Part shown: in pieces, positions 1 to 7,652 of the stretch
Layout of the letters: each line of letters opens with the position of its first letter
Numbering within the stretch: the first letter of the stretch is position 1
Source: Deltaproteobacteria bacterium HGW-Deltaproteobacteria-13
Lineage (GTDB): Bacteria; Desulfobacterota; Syntrophia; Syntrophales; Smithellaceae
Length of the DNA: 64,000 bases
Assembly: GCA_002840555.1 (NCBI GenBank)
Contig: PHBJ01000008.1
Span: 87,386 to 151,385, forward strand
Reading direction: 5' to 3'
Program-made: the position numbers and the translations under genes
Notes under the pieces: model-generated
The model's database searches: none
Told to the model about the DNA's origin: nothing
Seen by the model: only the letters and a program-made list of their open reading frames with translations

Positions 1-330
1 AAAAGGGACAATTTTATCTTTAGTAAAAGCGTTATACGCCTGTAGAAGTATACTTTGAACACCGGTAATGCCTATGGCAGCGCTTTTTTTCACCTTCTCC
101 GCGAATACTTCTTTCCCCATTTTTTTTCCGTATGCTATAAACTCTGAATTTGCCTTACTATTACGAAAATCTGAAAGAACGAGTCCTTTTTCTGTCCAGG
201 TTCGCATTTCCTTTGCCTCTTCGTCAAGAAGTGCTATGGCCTCTTTAGTCTGCTCCCCAGTCATATTGCTGTAGTCAACATAAAGAATTCTCTTTCCTTT
301 GTATTGTATGTATCTTAACCGCATATTCAT
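1..330 (-). CDS. STAS/SpoIIAA-like protein, 3' end cut by window edge
   Basis: An open frame of exactly 110 codons runs from an ATG at 328-330 off the left edge with no stop. A clear AAGGAGG ribosome site lies 4-5 nt upstream (331-339, complement). The protein starts MNMRLRYIQYKGKRILYVDY and continues with an acidic helix, then GITGVQSILLQAYNAFT and KDKIVPF. This pattern (short strand start with Y-x-D-x-S, later 'G(I/V)TG', then 'F..DKIVPF') resembles small STAS/SEC14-like proteins of about 120 aa, so perhaps 10-20 residues are missing. It is the last gene in the direction of the leftward cluster but sits 138 bp beyond the SDR stop, so co-transcription is uncertain. Function unknown; family call moderate. 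Confidence 0.6.
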   Translation of the reverse strand, partial: MNMRLRYIQYKGKRILYVDYSNMTGEQTKEAIALLDEEAKEMRTWTEKGLVLSDFRNSKANSEFIAYGKKMGKEVFAEKVKKSAAIGITGVQSILLQAYNAFTKDKIVPF

Positions 331-468
331 AAACCTCCTTTTTTATTTCTCAGCCGACGGAATAGATATTCAGGAAATTTCGGAAACAAATGTTAATCCT
401 TCGATTATTTTCAAGTCAAAACCTGTCGTGATTGACGCGCTTGACGTTTTGGAAAATGATTGAAGAAT

Positions 469-1272
469 TTATAACCTGTCTACAAATTCTCTGCTGATTC
501 TGAGATCGGAAACGAATCTGGTTATCGCCGGGAAATGCCTTGCCCCCCAAACCGTTAACCTGCAAAATTTACCCGGCACAATCAGGAATTTCCCTTTTTT
601 TATTCCTTTTATAGTGTCTCTTACCATCGTATCAATATCGTATTCCGGTATGGTCAGGGTATGTGCTTTATTCTCAGGAGTCCTTGTATCATTAAGGTGT
701 TCCGTCATCGGGGAGGCGAATTCGGAAGGACACACCAAATGAACACTTACGCCAAGCGGGTTCATTTCATATCTGAGAGATTCGGTAAGTCCCACGAGAG
801 CGAACTTTGACGAGCAATAAGTTGTATAACCGAAAACGCCCATCAATCCCGCGACAGAAGATATATTCACTATCCGGCCCTTTTGTTTGATTATAGAAGG
901 CAGGGCGGCTTTGATTGAATTAAGGACTCCGAAATAATTTGTTTCGATAACTTCCCGGAAAGTTTCAACAGACAGTTCATCAAAATACCCCTCCCGAAGA
1001 ATTCCCGCGGAATTGATTAATATATCGGGAGAGCCGACCGCATCTTCAATGTTTTTAAAAGTTTCCGTGATGGATTCAATCCTGGAAACATCTGATGAGA
1101 ATACATGCACCGGCCTGCCGGCATTCTTTATCGCAGTCCTGGCCATTTCAAGTTTTTCCCTGTTGCGGGCAATCAGTGTGACAATAGCCCCTCTTGCCGA
1201 CAATTCTTTCCCCATTGCCAATCCCAGTCCCGAGGAGCCGCCGGTAATCACTACATTCTTTCCTTCAAACAT
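469..1272 (-). CDS. short-chain dehydrogenase/reductase (SDR)
   Basis: 267 aa classical SDR. The Rossmann glycine motif TGGSSGLG is at residues 10-17, the NSAG motif near 87-90, the catalytic serine in NISSVAG around 138, and YxxxK as Y152-K156 (YCSSK). The C-terminal 60 residues form an extension often seen in 3-ketosphinganine reductase-like and other lipid-acting SDRs, with a hydrophobic patch near the end. The predicted reaction is NAD(P)-dependent oxidation or reduction of a hydroxyl/keto group; substrate unknown. The start overlaps the end of the upstream CoA-transferase by 22 bp, a strong sign of translational coupling, so it probably works on the same substrate chain as the AOR/ADH/CoA-transferase cluster. 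Confidence 0.9.
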   Translation of the reverse strand: MFEGKNVVITGGSSGLGLAMGKELSARGAIVTLIARNREKLEMARTAIKNAGRPVHVFSSDVSRIESITETFKNIEDAVGSPDILINSAGILREGYFDELSVETFREVIETNYFGVLNSIKAALPSIIKQKGRIVNISSVAGLMGVFGYTTYCSSKFALVGLTESLRYEMNPLGVSVHLVCPSEFASPMTEHLNDTRTPENKAHTLTIPEYDIDTMVRDTIKGIKKGKFLIVPGKFCRLTVWGARHFPAITRFVSDLRISREFVDRL

Positions 1273-3089
1273 AACGCCGCCTCTCTCTTCTTTGCTCTTT
1301 GAGCCATTTCTGCCGCGTTTCCTGCATGCTCAAATTTAAGGAAGAATCCTTCTCCGCTAACCAGATCGTTGCTCACAAGGGGGACCTTCCCTCCGGCGGG
1401 AAGATTTATCTTCGCTGTACTGACCTTGATGATATCCTTTTCGATATCGACGCCGGGCATAACTCTTATCAACTCAATTCCTGTCTCAGCCAATTGAAAT
1501 ATTCCGACAGTGCTTACATAATAAACATTCGTTCCTTTTGCGAAGGCTATATTCGCGTTGAATGATATCTCGCTGACCTTATCAATAAACTTCGGCTTCC
1601 CGTGTTTTTTGATCACAAGCTTTCCGTTTTTGATTGTGTACTTGCCGCCATCAGTCCATTTGCCGATGAAAATAATCGTTTTGGCGTTGGTGACGAGATT
1701 CGGAAAACCACCGGGTCCGACGCAGTTGGTGACCAGAGGACCTCTTCTGGATACGTTGACATTGCCTTCCGAATCAACTTCAAGACAACCGAGCACCGTG
1801 ACCTCCAGATCATTTTCGTAAATCTGAAACATCTTTGCCGATCTGATAAGTTTTAAAGGATTAATTGATGCGCCGAAATACATACCGGATACAGGCATGC
1901 CGCTATATCCGCCGCTTTCCGTGGTAAAGGTTAGCTGTTTATACAAGCCGCTCTCAAACAGAATGCGGCTGACCTCCTCGGGAAGGCCGATGCCGATATT
2001 TACCAGTGAGCCCGGCATTGTTTCTTGAACAAAAAGCGAAGCGGCCATTCGGGCGATCGCGTTATCCACGGAATCCCTGACAGGCGTTATACCTGTAAAG
2101 GTGTTGGCCATTTTAACAAGATTATAAGCGCCGACTATATCCGTCTGCGCTCCTTCGGTAAACATCGGGAAATATTGTTTTTGAAGGACACCTCCGGTCT
2201 GTTCGTTTCTCGGATTAACCGCTATCGCGTCAACCATGGAGGCGGGAATGGAAATTTCTTCAGGATTAGATTCGATGATATCGCAAACCGTCACCAGCAC
2301 ACGCCCGCCGTTGGCCTTGGCCGCGGCGGCCGCATCAACATTTTCAGTGACAACCGCCGCATTTTTAAAATAAATATTCCCTTCCTTGTCCGCGTAAGGT
2401 GCGGAAAATGCCGCTATCTGTATATCAGGAAGCGTATAGACCAGAGTATCTCCATTTGACCGGACAAAGCTTTTTCCGTTTTTCGTCACGACATTTGTCC
2501 CGCCGCCTATGCCCGGATCGAGAAATGTTCCCATGCCGACGGTGCTTTTAATTTCCTTAATTCCTTTACCCTGTCCTTCGATAAGATAGGCCATTATACC
2601 CTGGGGCATGGTATGGATATCCAGCTTTCCCTCCTGTCCCAGTTGGAGCAGAGACTTGTGAGTTTCTAAATGCGCTGATATATGACACTTCAACAGGCCC
2701 GGCAATCCCAGCTCCTCAATAGTACCGGGAGCCTTGCCCCTGCCACCGACACCGGCAATAGCCATCCATGTCAGACCGGCGGGTTTGCCTGTTTTTTCAT
2801 ATCTGTCTCTGATGGCCCAATAATAGGTTGAGCATCTGCTGTTTCCCGCAATTCCGGTTGAAATAACCGTCGCTCCGTCAGGAATAAGTTCCGCCGCCTT
2901 TCTGGCGGACATGAACACCGGCGGCAGGTTTCCTTCCGGCACATAATCAAGATCTCGCTTATTCCAGGTCGCCCTGAATTTGAGCATCTGAATCATGGAT
3001 ACTAACGGCTTAACATCGCTTTTTCTGTGTTTAATTTTATAGGTAATTACTCTGATCACGGTCTTCAGAAATTCAAAAATTTGTTTCAT
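1251..3089 (-). CDS. family I acyl-CoA:carboxylate CoA-transferase (alpha and beta domains fused)
   Basis: 612 aa. The chain carries both CoA-transferase halves in one polypeptide, as in propionate/acetate CoA-transferases. The N-terminal half has the glycine-rich core (GVGGRGKAPGTIEE, ~113-126, and DPGIGGGTNVV, ~191-201). The C-terminal half has NIGIGLP (~364-370) and TTESGGYSGMP (~389-399); E391 fits the catalytic glutamate that forms the glutamyl-CoA thioester in this family. Family members are usually 520-560 aa; here a ~50-residue basic N-terminal extension is present. It likely activates the acid made by the AOR to a CoA ester using a CoA donor. Cytoplasmic. It sits 66 bp after the SCP2-like gene and overlaps the SDR. 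Confidence 0.9.
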   Translation of the reverse strand: MKQIFEFLKTVIRVITYKIKHRKSDVKPLVSMIQMLKFRATWNKRDLDYVPEGNLPPVFMSARKAAELIPDGATVISTGIAGNSRCSTYYWAIRDRYEKTGKPAGLTWMAIAGVGGRGKAPGTIEELGLPGLLKCHISAHLETHKSLLQLGQEGKLDIHTMPQGIMAYLIEGQGKGIKEIKSTVGMGTFLDPGIGGGTNVVTKNGKSFVRSNGDTLVYTLPDIQIAAFSAPYADKEGNIYFKNAAVVTENVDAAAAAKANGGRVLVTVCDIIESNPEEISIPASMVDAIAVNPRNEQTGGVLQKQYFPMFTEGAQTDIVGAYNLVKMANTFTGITPVRDSVDNAIARMAASLFVQETMPGSLVNIGIGLPEEVSRILFESGLYKQLTFTTESGGYSGMPVSGMYFGASINPLKLIRSAKMFQIYENDLEVTVLGCLEVDSEGNVNVSRRGPLVTNCVGPGGFPNLVTNAKTIIFIGKWTDGGKYTIKNGKLVIKKHGKPKFIDKVSEISFNANIAFAKGTNVYYVSTVGIFQLAETGIELIRVMPGVDIEKDIIKVSTAKINLPAGGKVPLVSNDLVSGEGFFLKFEHAGNAAEMAQRAKKREAALCLKERM

Positions 3090-3155
3090 CTAATTCTTAC
3101 TCCTCCCAACAGATAATCAACAGCAATCACACCATGCGGTGAACCAATATTCTAC

Positions 3156-3581
3156 TTACCGGCACGACATGAGTTTCGTAAATCTGGTCAGCATGATGGG
3201 ATGAGCAAACAGTCCTTTTATTTCCAGTTCCCTCGTTAAGAACAATTTTTTCAGTATTGCCAGACCGGCATAATCGAAATAGTGGGGCAAACCAAATTTA
3301 ATATTAATATTGGCAAGATCGAGCAGCGTTTCCGAATCCGTGCAGATTGATATCCTTGGGTTTCCGACTTTGCCGCTGTGCACGGAAAGTTTGCCCTTTT
3401 CAAAAACCATCGTCATATCGACATACGCATCATGAGCCCGCATGTAAATATTTCCGTTTAGCGCGTTAAAGTCATTTTGTCTTTCCGGTTTGGCTTCCAA
3501 ATTGCCCGTGATGATTCCGGCAATCATCACGGGTAACCCTCCCTCATCCTCAATGCCGGGTGCAAAAATTATCTGAGTCAT
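3156..3581 (-). CDS. SCP2-like sterol/lipid-carrier domain protein
   Basis: 141 aa, no signal peptide. The middle part (DAYVDMTMVFEKGKLSVHSG followed by ICTDSETLLDLANINI) matches the beta-strand and helix pattern of SCP2 sterol-transfer domains, where a strand carrying 'F.dGkl.v..G' is followed by 'ltads.tll.l..g'. Such domains bind hydrophobic ligands such as fatty acyl-CoA or sterols. It lies between the Fe-alcohol dehydrogenase and the CoA-transferase, 43 bp after the former. A second SCP2-like gene (4873-5448) is in the same cluster, which hints that the pathway handles a hydrophobic substrate. No catalytic motif is visible; the family call rests on pattern only. Confidence 0.6.
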   Translation of the reverse strand: MTQIIFAPGIEDEGGLPVMIAGIITGNLEAKPERQNDFNALNGNIYMRAHDAYVDMTMVFEKGKLSVHSGKVGNPRISICTDSETLLDLANINIKFGLPHYFDYAGLAILKKLFLTRELEIKGLFAHPIMLTRFTKLMSCR

Positions 3582-3624
3582 AACAGCTCCTTAAGTATAG
3601 TCAATTCGAGATACTCAATTAAAA

Positions 3625-4779
3625 TTACCATGCTTGTTTGAGAACACTCAGAACCTCTTGAGCATCATCCACCTGCCGGGGATTGACCACCATCGGCGCC
3701 TGACCCATGGCAACTTCAGATGCCTCTGCCAAACCGTCTTCCGGGACGCCGGCATCTCTTAATCTTTGAGGCACTCCCATTTTTTGGGATAGGGCGGTTA
3801 TTGCCCCGGCGACAGCCTCTCCCGCTTCCTCATCACTCACCTTCATGCCCATCGCGACCGCAACCATGGCATAGCTGTCCCCGCAGTCGCAGGCATTGAA
3901 GCGAACAACGTGCGGAAGCAAAATACTGTTGGCCAGTCCGTGCGGCACTTTATACATGCCTCCCAGCATATGGGCGATGGCATGCACCATGGCTGTCTGG
4001 GAATTGGTAAAGGCGATTCCGGCCATGGTGGCCGCCAGCGCCTGCTGACCGCGGGCAAAAAGATCTTTGCCGTTCTCCACGCATTGCGGGAGGTATTCCA
4101 TGATCAATTGAATGGCGCGAAGCGCGAAGGCATCGGCCATGGGTTGGCGTTGTGTGCAATGGATGGCTTCGACGGCATGACATAAAGCATCCATGCCGGT
4201 TGTGGCTGTCAGCATCGGCGGCAATCCCGCCGTCATGGTCGGATCAATGATACCGACATTGGGATAAATATTATCATCGACAATTTCATGTTTTCTGTGT
4301 TCTTCCTGATTTTTGACCACCGCGGCATTGGTGACTTCGCTGCCCGTTCCGGCGGTTGTGGGAATGACGATGTGCGGTGTCTGGGGCTGTGAAAGCATCT
4401 GATAACCGGCTACATCCTGGATCTGACCGCCTTCTTTTAAAACAATAGCCGCTCCCTTGGTTGTATCAATAACACTGCCGCCGCCCAGGCTGACAAAAAT
4501 ATCAGCGCCTTTCTCCCTGGCGATTCCAGCCACTTCGTTGATAATGCGCAGGTCGGAGTCCTGGACACATTGGTCATAGGTTCCGACCAGTTTTTTACCC
4601 AGCGCTTTTTCCACCCGCGCGGCCAATCCGGCATTCACCACACCCTTATCCGTAACCAGAAACGCCTTACCGCATTTAAGCCGTTCTATTTCTTCTCCCA
4701 CCTCGCTGATGGAATTCTCCCCGAATACTATTCTCGTCGGATTGTTATAGATAAAACTAAGATCCCTGTCGTAAGCCAT
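3625..4779 (-). CDS. iron-containing (group III) alcohol dehydrogenase
   Basis: 384 aa, the usual length. The NAD-binding GGGSVIDTTKG motif is at ~98-108, and the metal site is visible as D and H in GMDALCHAVEA, then the histidines in MVHAIAHMLGG and KVPHGLANSILLPH, all hallmarks of Fe-ADHs of the 1,3-propanediol/4-hydroxybutyrate/long-chain alcohol type. It would interconvert a primary alcohol and an aldehyde with NAD(H), feeding the aldehyde to the AOR encoded upstream in the same direction. RBS GGGGAGGT precedes the ATG. The substrate cannot be read from sequence. Confidence 0.93.
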   Translation of the reverse strand: MAYDRDLSFIYNNPTRIVFGENSISEVGEEIERLKCGKAFLVTDKGVVNAGLAARVEKALGKKLVGTYDQCVQDSDLRIINEVAGIAREKGADIFVSLGGGSVIDTTKGAAIVLKEGGQIQDVAGYQMLSQPQTPHIVIPTTAGTGSEVTNAAVVKNQEEHRKHEIVDDNIYPNVGIIDPTMTAGLPPMLTATTGMDALCHAVEAIHCTQRQPMADAFALRAIQLIMEYLPQCVENGKDLFARGQQALAATMAGIAFTNSQTAMVHAIAHMLGGMYKVPHGLANSILLPHVVRFNACDCGDSYAMVAVAMGMKVSDEEAGEAVAGAITALSQKMGVPQRLRDAGVPEDGLAEASEVAMGQAPMVVNPRQVDDAQEVLSVLKQAW

Positions 4780-4872
4780 TTGATACCTCCCCTTGAGATT
4801 AATTCATTGTTTATCTTTAATGATAATCAGCATCATGTTATATGAGCCGCGAGTTTTTTTATCCGGATTGTT

Positions 4873-5448
4873 TTATGTAATATTGAACTCTTTGGTTAGA
4901 TCCTGAACGACTTTTCTGAAGGCTTCCGTCTGTTCCGGAGTAAGTTCATCAGGGAATTTACCATCTACCTCTCCAACGGTTTCTACAATACGTACGGACG
5001 ACTTTACAGCTTTTACAATAGTGGGAAGGTCTCCCTTCAGTTTGAGCTTTCCCTGCATCATGCCTTTTGTTACATCGAGCTGTTTTCTGCCAACGGCTAA
5101 CCAGCGCTCAACCGTTCCGGTAACCACAAAGTCACCCGGCTGCCCAACGGCCGTATTCGGAATATATCGTATGGACCGGCATTCGCCATTGTGCCAGAGA
5201 TCCAGTTTGACATAAATATCCTGATCCACGCCTAAAGCAGGATTTTTCAGCATGTGCAGAATAACCGGATTTTCCCAGTTCGGCTGAGCCAGTTCTTTGT
5301 ATTTGGCATCATTTTGAACATATTTTTCCCATTCTCCAATCCATTCCGGCGAAAACACAACAAAAGGCCTCGGCTGAGTTGCAATCCTCTCCTGAGTTAA
5401 TTTTTTAAAAGCTTCCTCCCATTCCGGTGTTCCAAAAGTATACGGCAT
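4873..5448 (-). CDS. SCP2-like sterol/lipid-carrier domain protein (second)
   Basis: 191 aa. An N-terminal ~60-residue region of unclear identity (WEEAFKKLTQERI, FSPEWIGEWEKY) precedes an SCP2-like fold: DIYVKLDLWHNGECRSIRY, then DFVVTGTVERWLAV, then the typical ending helix in GKLKLKGDLPTIVKAVK. The last motif ('G.l.l.Gd...i.k....') is the best SCP2 signature in the protein. It lies 78 bp downstream of the AOR and 93 bp upstream of the Fe-ADH. Proteins like this occur next to hydrophobic-substrate degradation genes; here a role as a carrier or as a subunit partner of the AOR is an inference. Confidence 0.65.
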   Translation of the reverse strand: MPYTFGTPEWEEAFKKLTQERIATQPRPFVVFSPEWIGEWEKYVQNDAKYKELAQPNWENPVILHMLKNPALGVDQDIYVKLDLWHNGECRSIRYIPNTAVGQPGDFVVTGTVERWLAVGRKQLDVTKGMMQGKLKLKGDLPTIVKAVKSSVRIVETVGEVDGKFPDELTPEQTEAFRKVVQDLTKEFNIT

Positions 5449-5526
5449 CTCTCCTTCTCCTTTTCTAAATTTAATTTATTATCAATGTCCTCAGAGAAAA
5501 ACTCTTCCGGACAAAACAATCATTAA

Positions 5527-7446
5527 TCACGCAGCGCCATGAAGTTTTTGGGCAAGGTCAGCAAGACCGGCTTTTTCCAGCACTTCTCTTCGGGGCCAGC
5601 CGTTGGCATCAAGGCTTCTGAGCTCATAAAATTCTTGGAGCATTTTCTCAATATCCGGAACCGATCCGACGTTACCCCCTGCTTCCAGCGGTTTCATAAC
5701 ATTAGGAGGCAATGTGTCATCGCCCGCCCTTGATCCCAGGAGGTTGGTTATGCCGCGCATCAGCAACCAGATTTTCTCGCCCATTTTTATCAGATCGTCT
5801 TGCGAGAAATCCCACCCGGTAACCACGTGAATCATATCCGCAAAGTCTTTTACGGATATGCAGTTATAAACGAAGATACACAAACAGGCCGAAGTGGCCG
5901 GCGCGCCTATGTTTTGTGAAAGAATAACCATATCCGCCTTGCCGTCACTGCTTTGCCCGTCATAATCTTCCTTCAACCCGGCGTCTTCGTAGGCGGTCAC
6001 TCCCTGTTCAATGGTGAGACTCATATGCTGTAGATGGCAAGCGCCGCGGTATCCCACCGCGTATTCCAGACCCATGCCATGAAATCCACGGGGGTCATGA
6101 GCCGGTAATTCCAAACCCTTGACCGCCACGACATACTGCTCGGAACCTTTGCCGATCTTTTGCGCCGCTTTGGCGGAACCTTCCGCCAGCAGATTCCCTA
6201 TGCCTTCACGCCGGGCAATCTTCTCGACCATTTTTATCGCCGATTCGATATTCCCCCAGTTAAGTTCGATGCCGTCCGTATCCGCCGTCGTGAGAATCCC
6301 CTGGTCGAAGCACTGCATGGCAAAAGCAATTGTCGAACCGCAGGAAATGGTATCGACACCGTATTGATTACAGGTTTCGTTGGCCTTGATGATGCCTTCG
6401 AAGTTGTCGTTTTCCATGAAGGTGCCGAAGGTAGAGCAGGTTTCATACTCCGGTCCCGGGCCTTCATCGGTTTTAAAAGGGCCGCCCTCCACTTTGACCA
6501 CACGCTTGCAGGCAATCGGACACGCGTAGCAGGCATGAACCTTCGTCAGGTATTGCTCGGTCATGGTAGGTCCGCCGATGTTTGCCGACCCATCGAATTC
6601 TCCTTTTGTCCAGTTGCGAATCGGCACATCTCCCATCATCATTCCCGAATCCATGGACACAGCCGTTCCCATGCTCCTCATGAGTTGGGCAAACTGGCTT
6701 TCTTTAATTTTCTCGAGGAGACTTTCCCTGAGGGCTTTGTATTCTTCAGGCAGTGCCGGTAATGCCTTGCCGGTACCGCTGACGACAACCGCTTTGAGTG
6801 ACTTGGAGCCCATGACGGCGCCCATGCCGGTTCTGCCGATGTAGTGACCTTTATCATTGGCAATCGCCGCAAAGCGCACCAGGTTCTCTCCGCCGGGGCC
6901 GATCACCAGAACTTTCGGCTTGCGTTTTCCTCCATGCCGTTCCTTCAAGATATCGGTAACCTCATAAACAGGCTTGCCCCAAAGATCTGCGGCGTCACGG
7001 ATTTCCACATGGTCATCTTCAACTAAAAGATAAACCGGTTTATCCGATTTGCCTTCGATAAAAATTCCGTCATATCCGGCAAATTTAAGTTCCGGACCAA
7101 AATAAATTCCGTCATATCCGGCAAATTTAAGTTCCGGACCAAAATTGCCGCCGCAAGTGCCGATTCCCCAGTACCCCGTTTGAGGAGAACGGGCGCAAAC
7201 GGCGAAGCGCGACGTTCCCGGCAGCAGCGTGCCGACCAACGGGCCGGTCATTATAATCAGTGGGTTATCTTCTGAGAGAGCATCCGATTCAGGAGAAAAT
7301 TTATTGAGGAAAAGATGAGCCGCAAGACCGCCACCGCCTAAATAATTTTTTAGAAGATCATCATCCAATGGTGTCGTTTCAATTTTTCCTTCCGTCAGAT
7401 TGACTTCCAGCAGTCTTTTCGCATACCCTGATTCACAATTTCCCAT
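5527..7446 (-). CDS. aldehyde:ferredoxin oxidoreductase (tungstopterin AOR family)
   Basis: 639 aa. The N-terminal pterin-binding domain shows GGGGLAAHLF, LIIMTGPLVGT, GTSRFAVCARSP and GTCGGNFGPELKFAGYDG; the [4Fe-4S] cysteines are in CYACPIACK (C306, C309, C313), with a fourth candidate in SACLCIF near 510; GRTGMGAVMGSK lies near 204. It should oxidise an aldehyde to the acid, reducing ferredoxin, in the cytoplasm. A 14-residue stretch is repeated exactly in tandem (residues 103-116 and 117-130), caused by a 42-nt duplication at 7062-7145; without it the length and spacing would be typical. It is the first gene of the leftward cluster, divergent from the sigma-54 activator. No separate ferredoxin-like subunit is nearby. 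Confidence 0.93.
   Translation of the reverse strand: MGNCESGYAKRLLEVNLTEGKIETTPLDDDLLKNYLGGGGLAAHLFLNKFSPESDALSEDNPLIIMTGPLVGTLLPGTSRFAVCARSPQTGYWGIGTCGGNFGPELKFAGYDGIYFGPELKFAGYDGIFIEGKSDKPVYLLVEDDHVEIRDAADLWGKPVYEVTDILKERHGGKRKPKVLVIGPGGENLVRFAAIANDKGHYIGRTGMGAVMGSKSLKAVVVSGTGKALPALPEEYKALRESLLEKIKESQFAQLMRSMGTAVSMDSGMMMGDVPIRNWTKGEFDGSANIGGPTMTEQYLTKVHACYACPIACKRVVKVEGGPFKTDEGPGPEYETCSTFGTFMENDNFEGIIKANETCNQYGVDTISCGSTIAFAMQCFDQGILTTADTDGIELNWGNIESAIKMVEKIARREGIGNLLAEGSAKAAQKIGKGSEQYVVAVKGLELPAHDPRGFHGMGLEYAVGYRGACHLQHMSLTIEQGVTAYEDAGLKEDYDGQSSDGKADMVILSQNIGAPATSACLCIFVYNCISVKDFADMIHVVTGWDFSQDDLIKMGEKIWLLMRGITNLLGSRAGDDTLPPNVMKPLEAGGNVGSVPDIEKMLQEFYELRSLDANGWPRREVLEKAGLADLAQKLHGAA
7062..7145. 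repeat. perfect 42-nt tandem duplication inside the AOR gene
   Basis: Positions 7062-7103 and 7104-7145 are identical base for base. The unit is a multiple of three, so the frame stays open and 14 residues (GPELKFAGYDGIYF/GIFI) are doubled. It could be a recent slippage event or an assembly artefact. Confidence 0.95.
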
Positions 7447-7512
7447 GATGATAATCTCCTCTTTTTAATAGAAACACCCGGAATCCAGACATTATTTTTC
7501 TTGAAAATATAT

Positions 7513-7529
7513 TTCACATATCATGCCAA
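7513..7529 (-). promoter_or_regulatory. possible sigma-54 (-24/-12) promoter for the AOR cluster
   Basis: On the minus strand TTGGCATGATATGTGAA matches the consensus YTGGCACGRNNNTTGCW at 12 of 14 defined positions apart from T for C, G for T, and A for the conserved C of the -12 GC. The -24 GG and spacing are right, the -12 element is imperfect. It lies about 67 bp before the AOR start, and a sigma-54 activator is encoded divergently next door, which is the main support. Confidence 0.35.
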
Positions 7530-7652
7530 TAAATAAGTATTGTAATATCATGATGTTAACAGAAGCTTCCGCTGTTGCCGCCGCCATATAATGAAATTTG
7601 ATTTTACTTTATGACAGTTCCGTCATATATTGCGGCTGCAAGGAGTGGTTTT

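Noticed and set aside
308..463. 51-codon plus-strand frame with a protein-like end (FKSKPVVIDALDVLEND)
   Set aside because: Its first part is antisense to the start and ribosome site of the STAS-like gene and it has no ribosome site; could be a decayed gene tail but not supportable.
6160..6762. 200-aa open frame antisense to the AOR gene
   Set aside because: Lies wholly inside the AOR coding region, with no start signal or family pattern; a shadow frame of a GC-rich gene.
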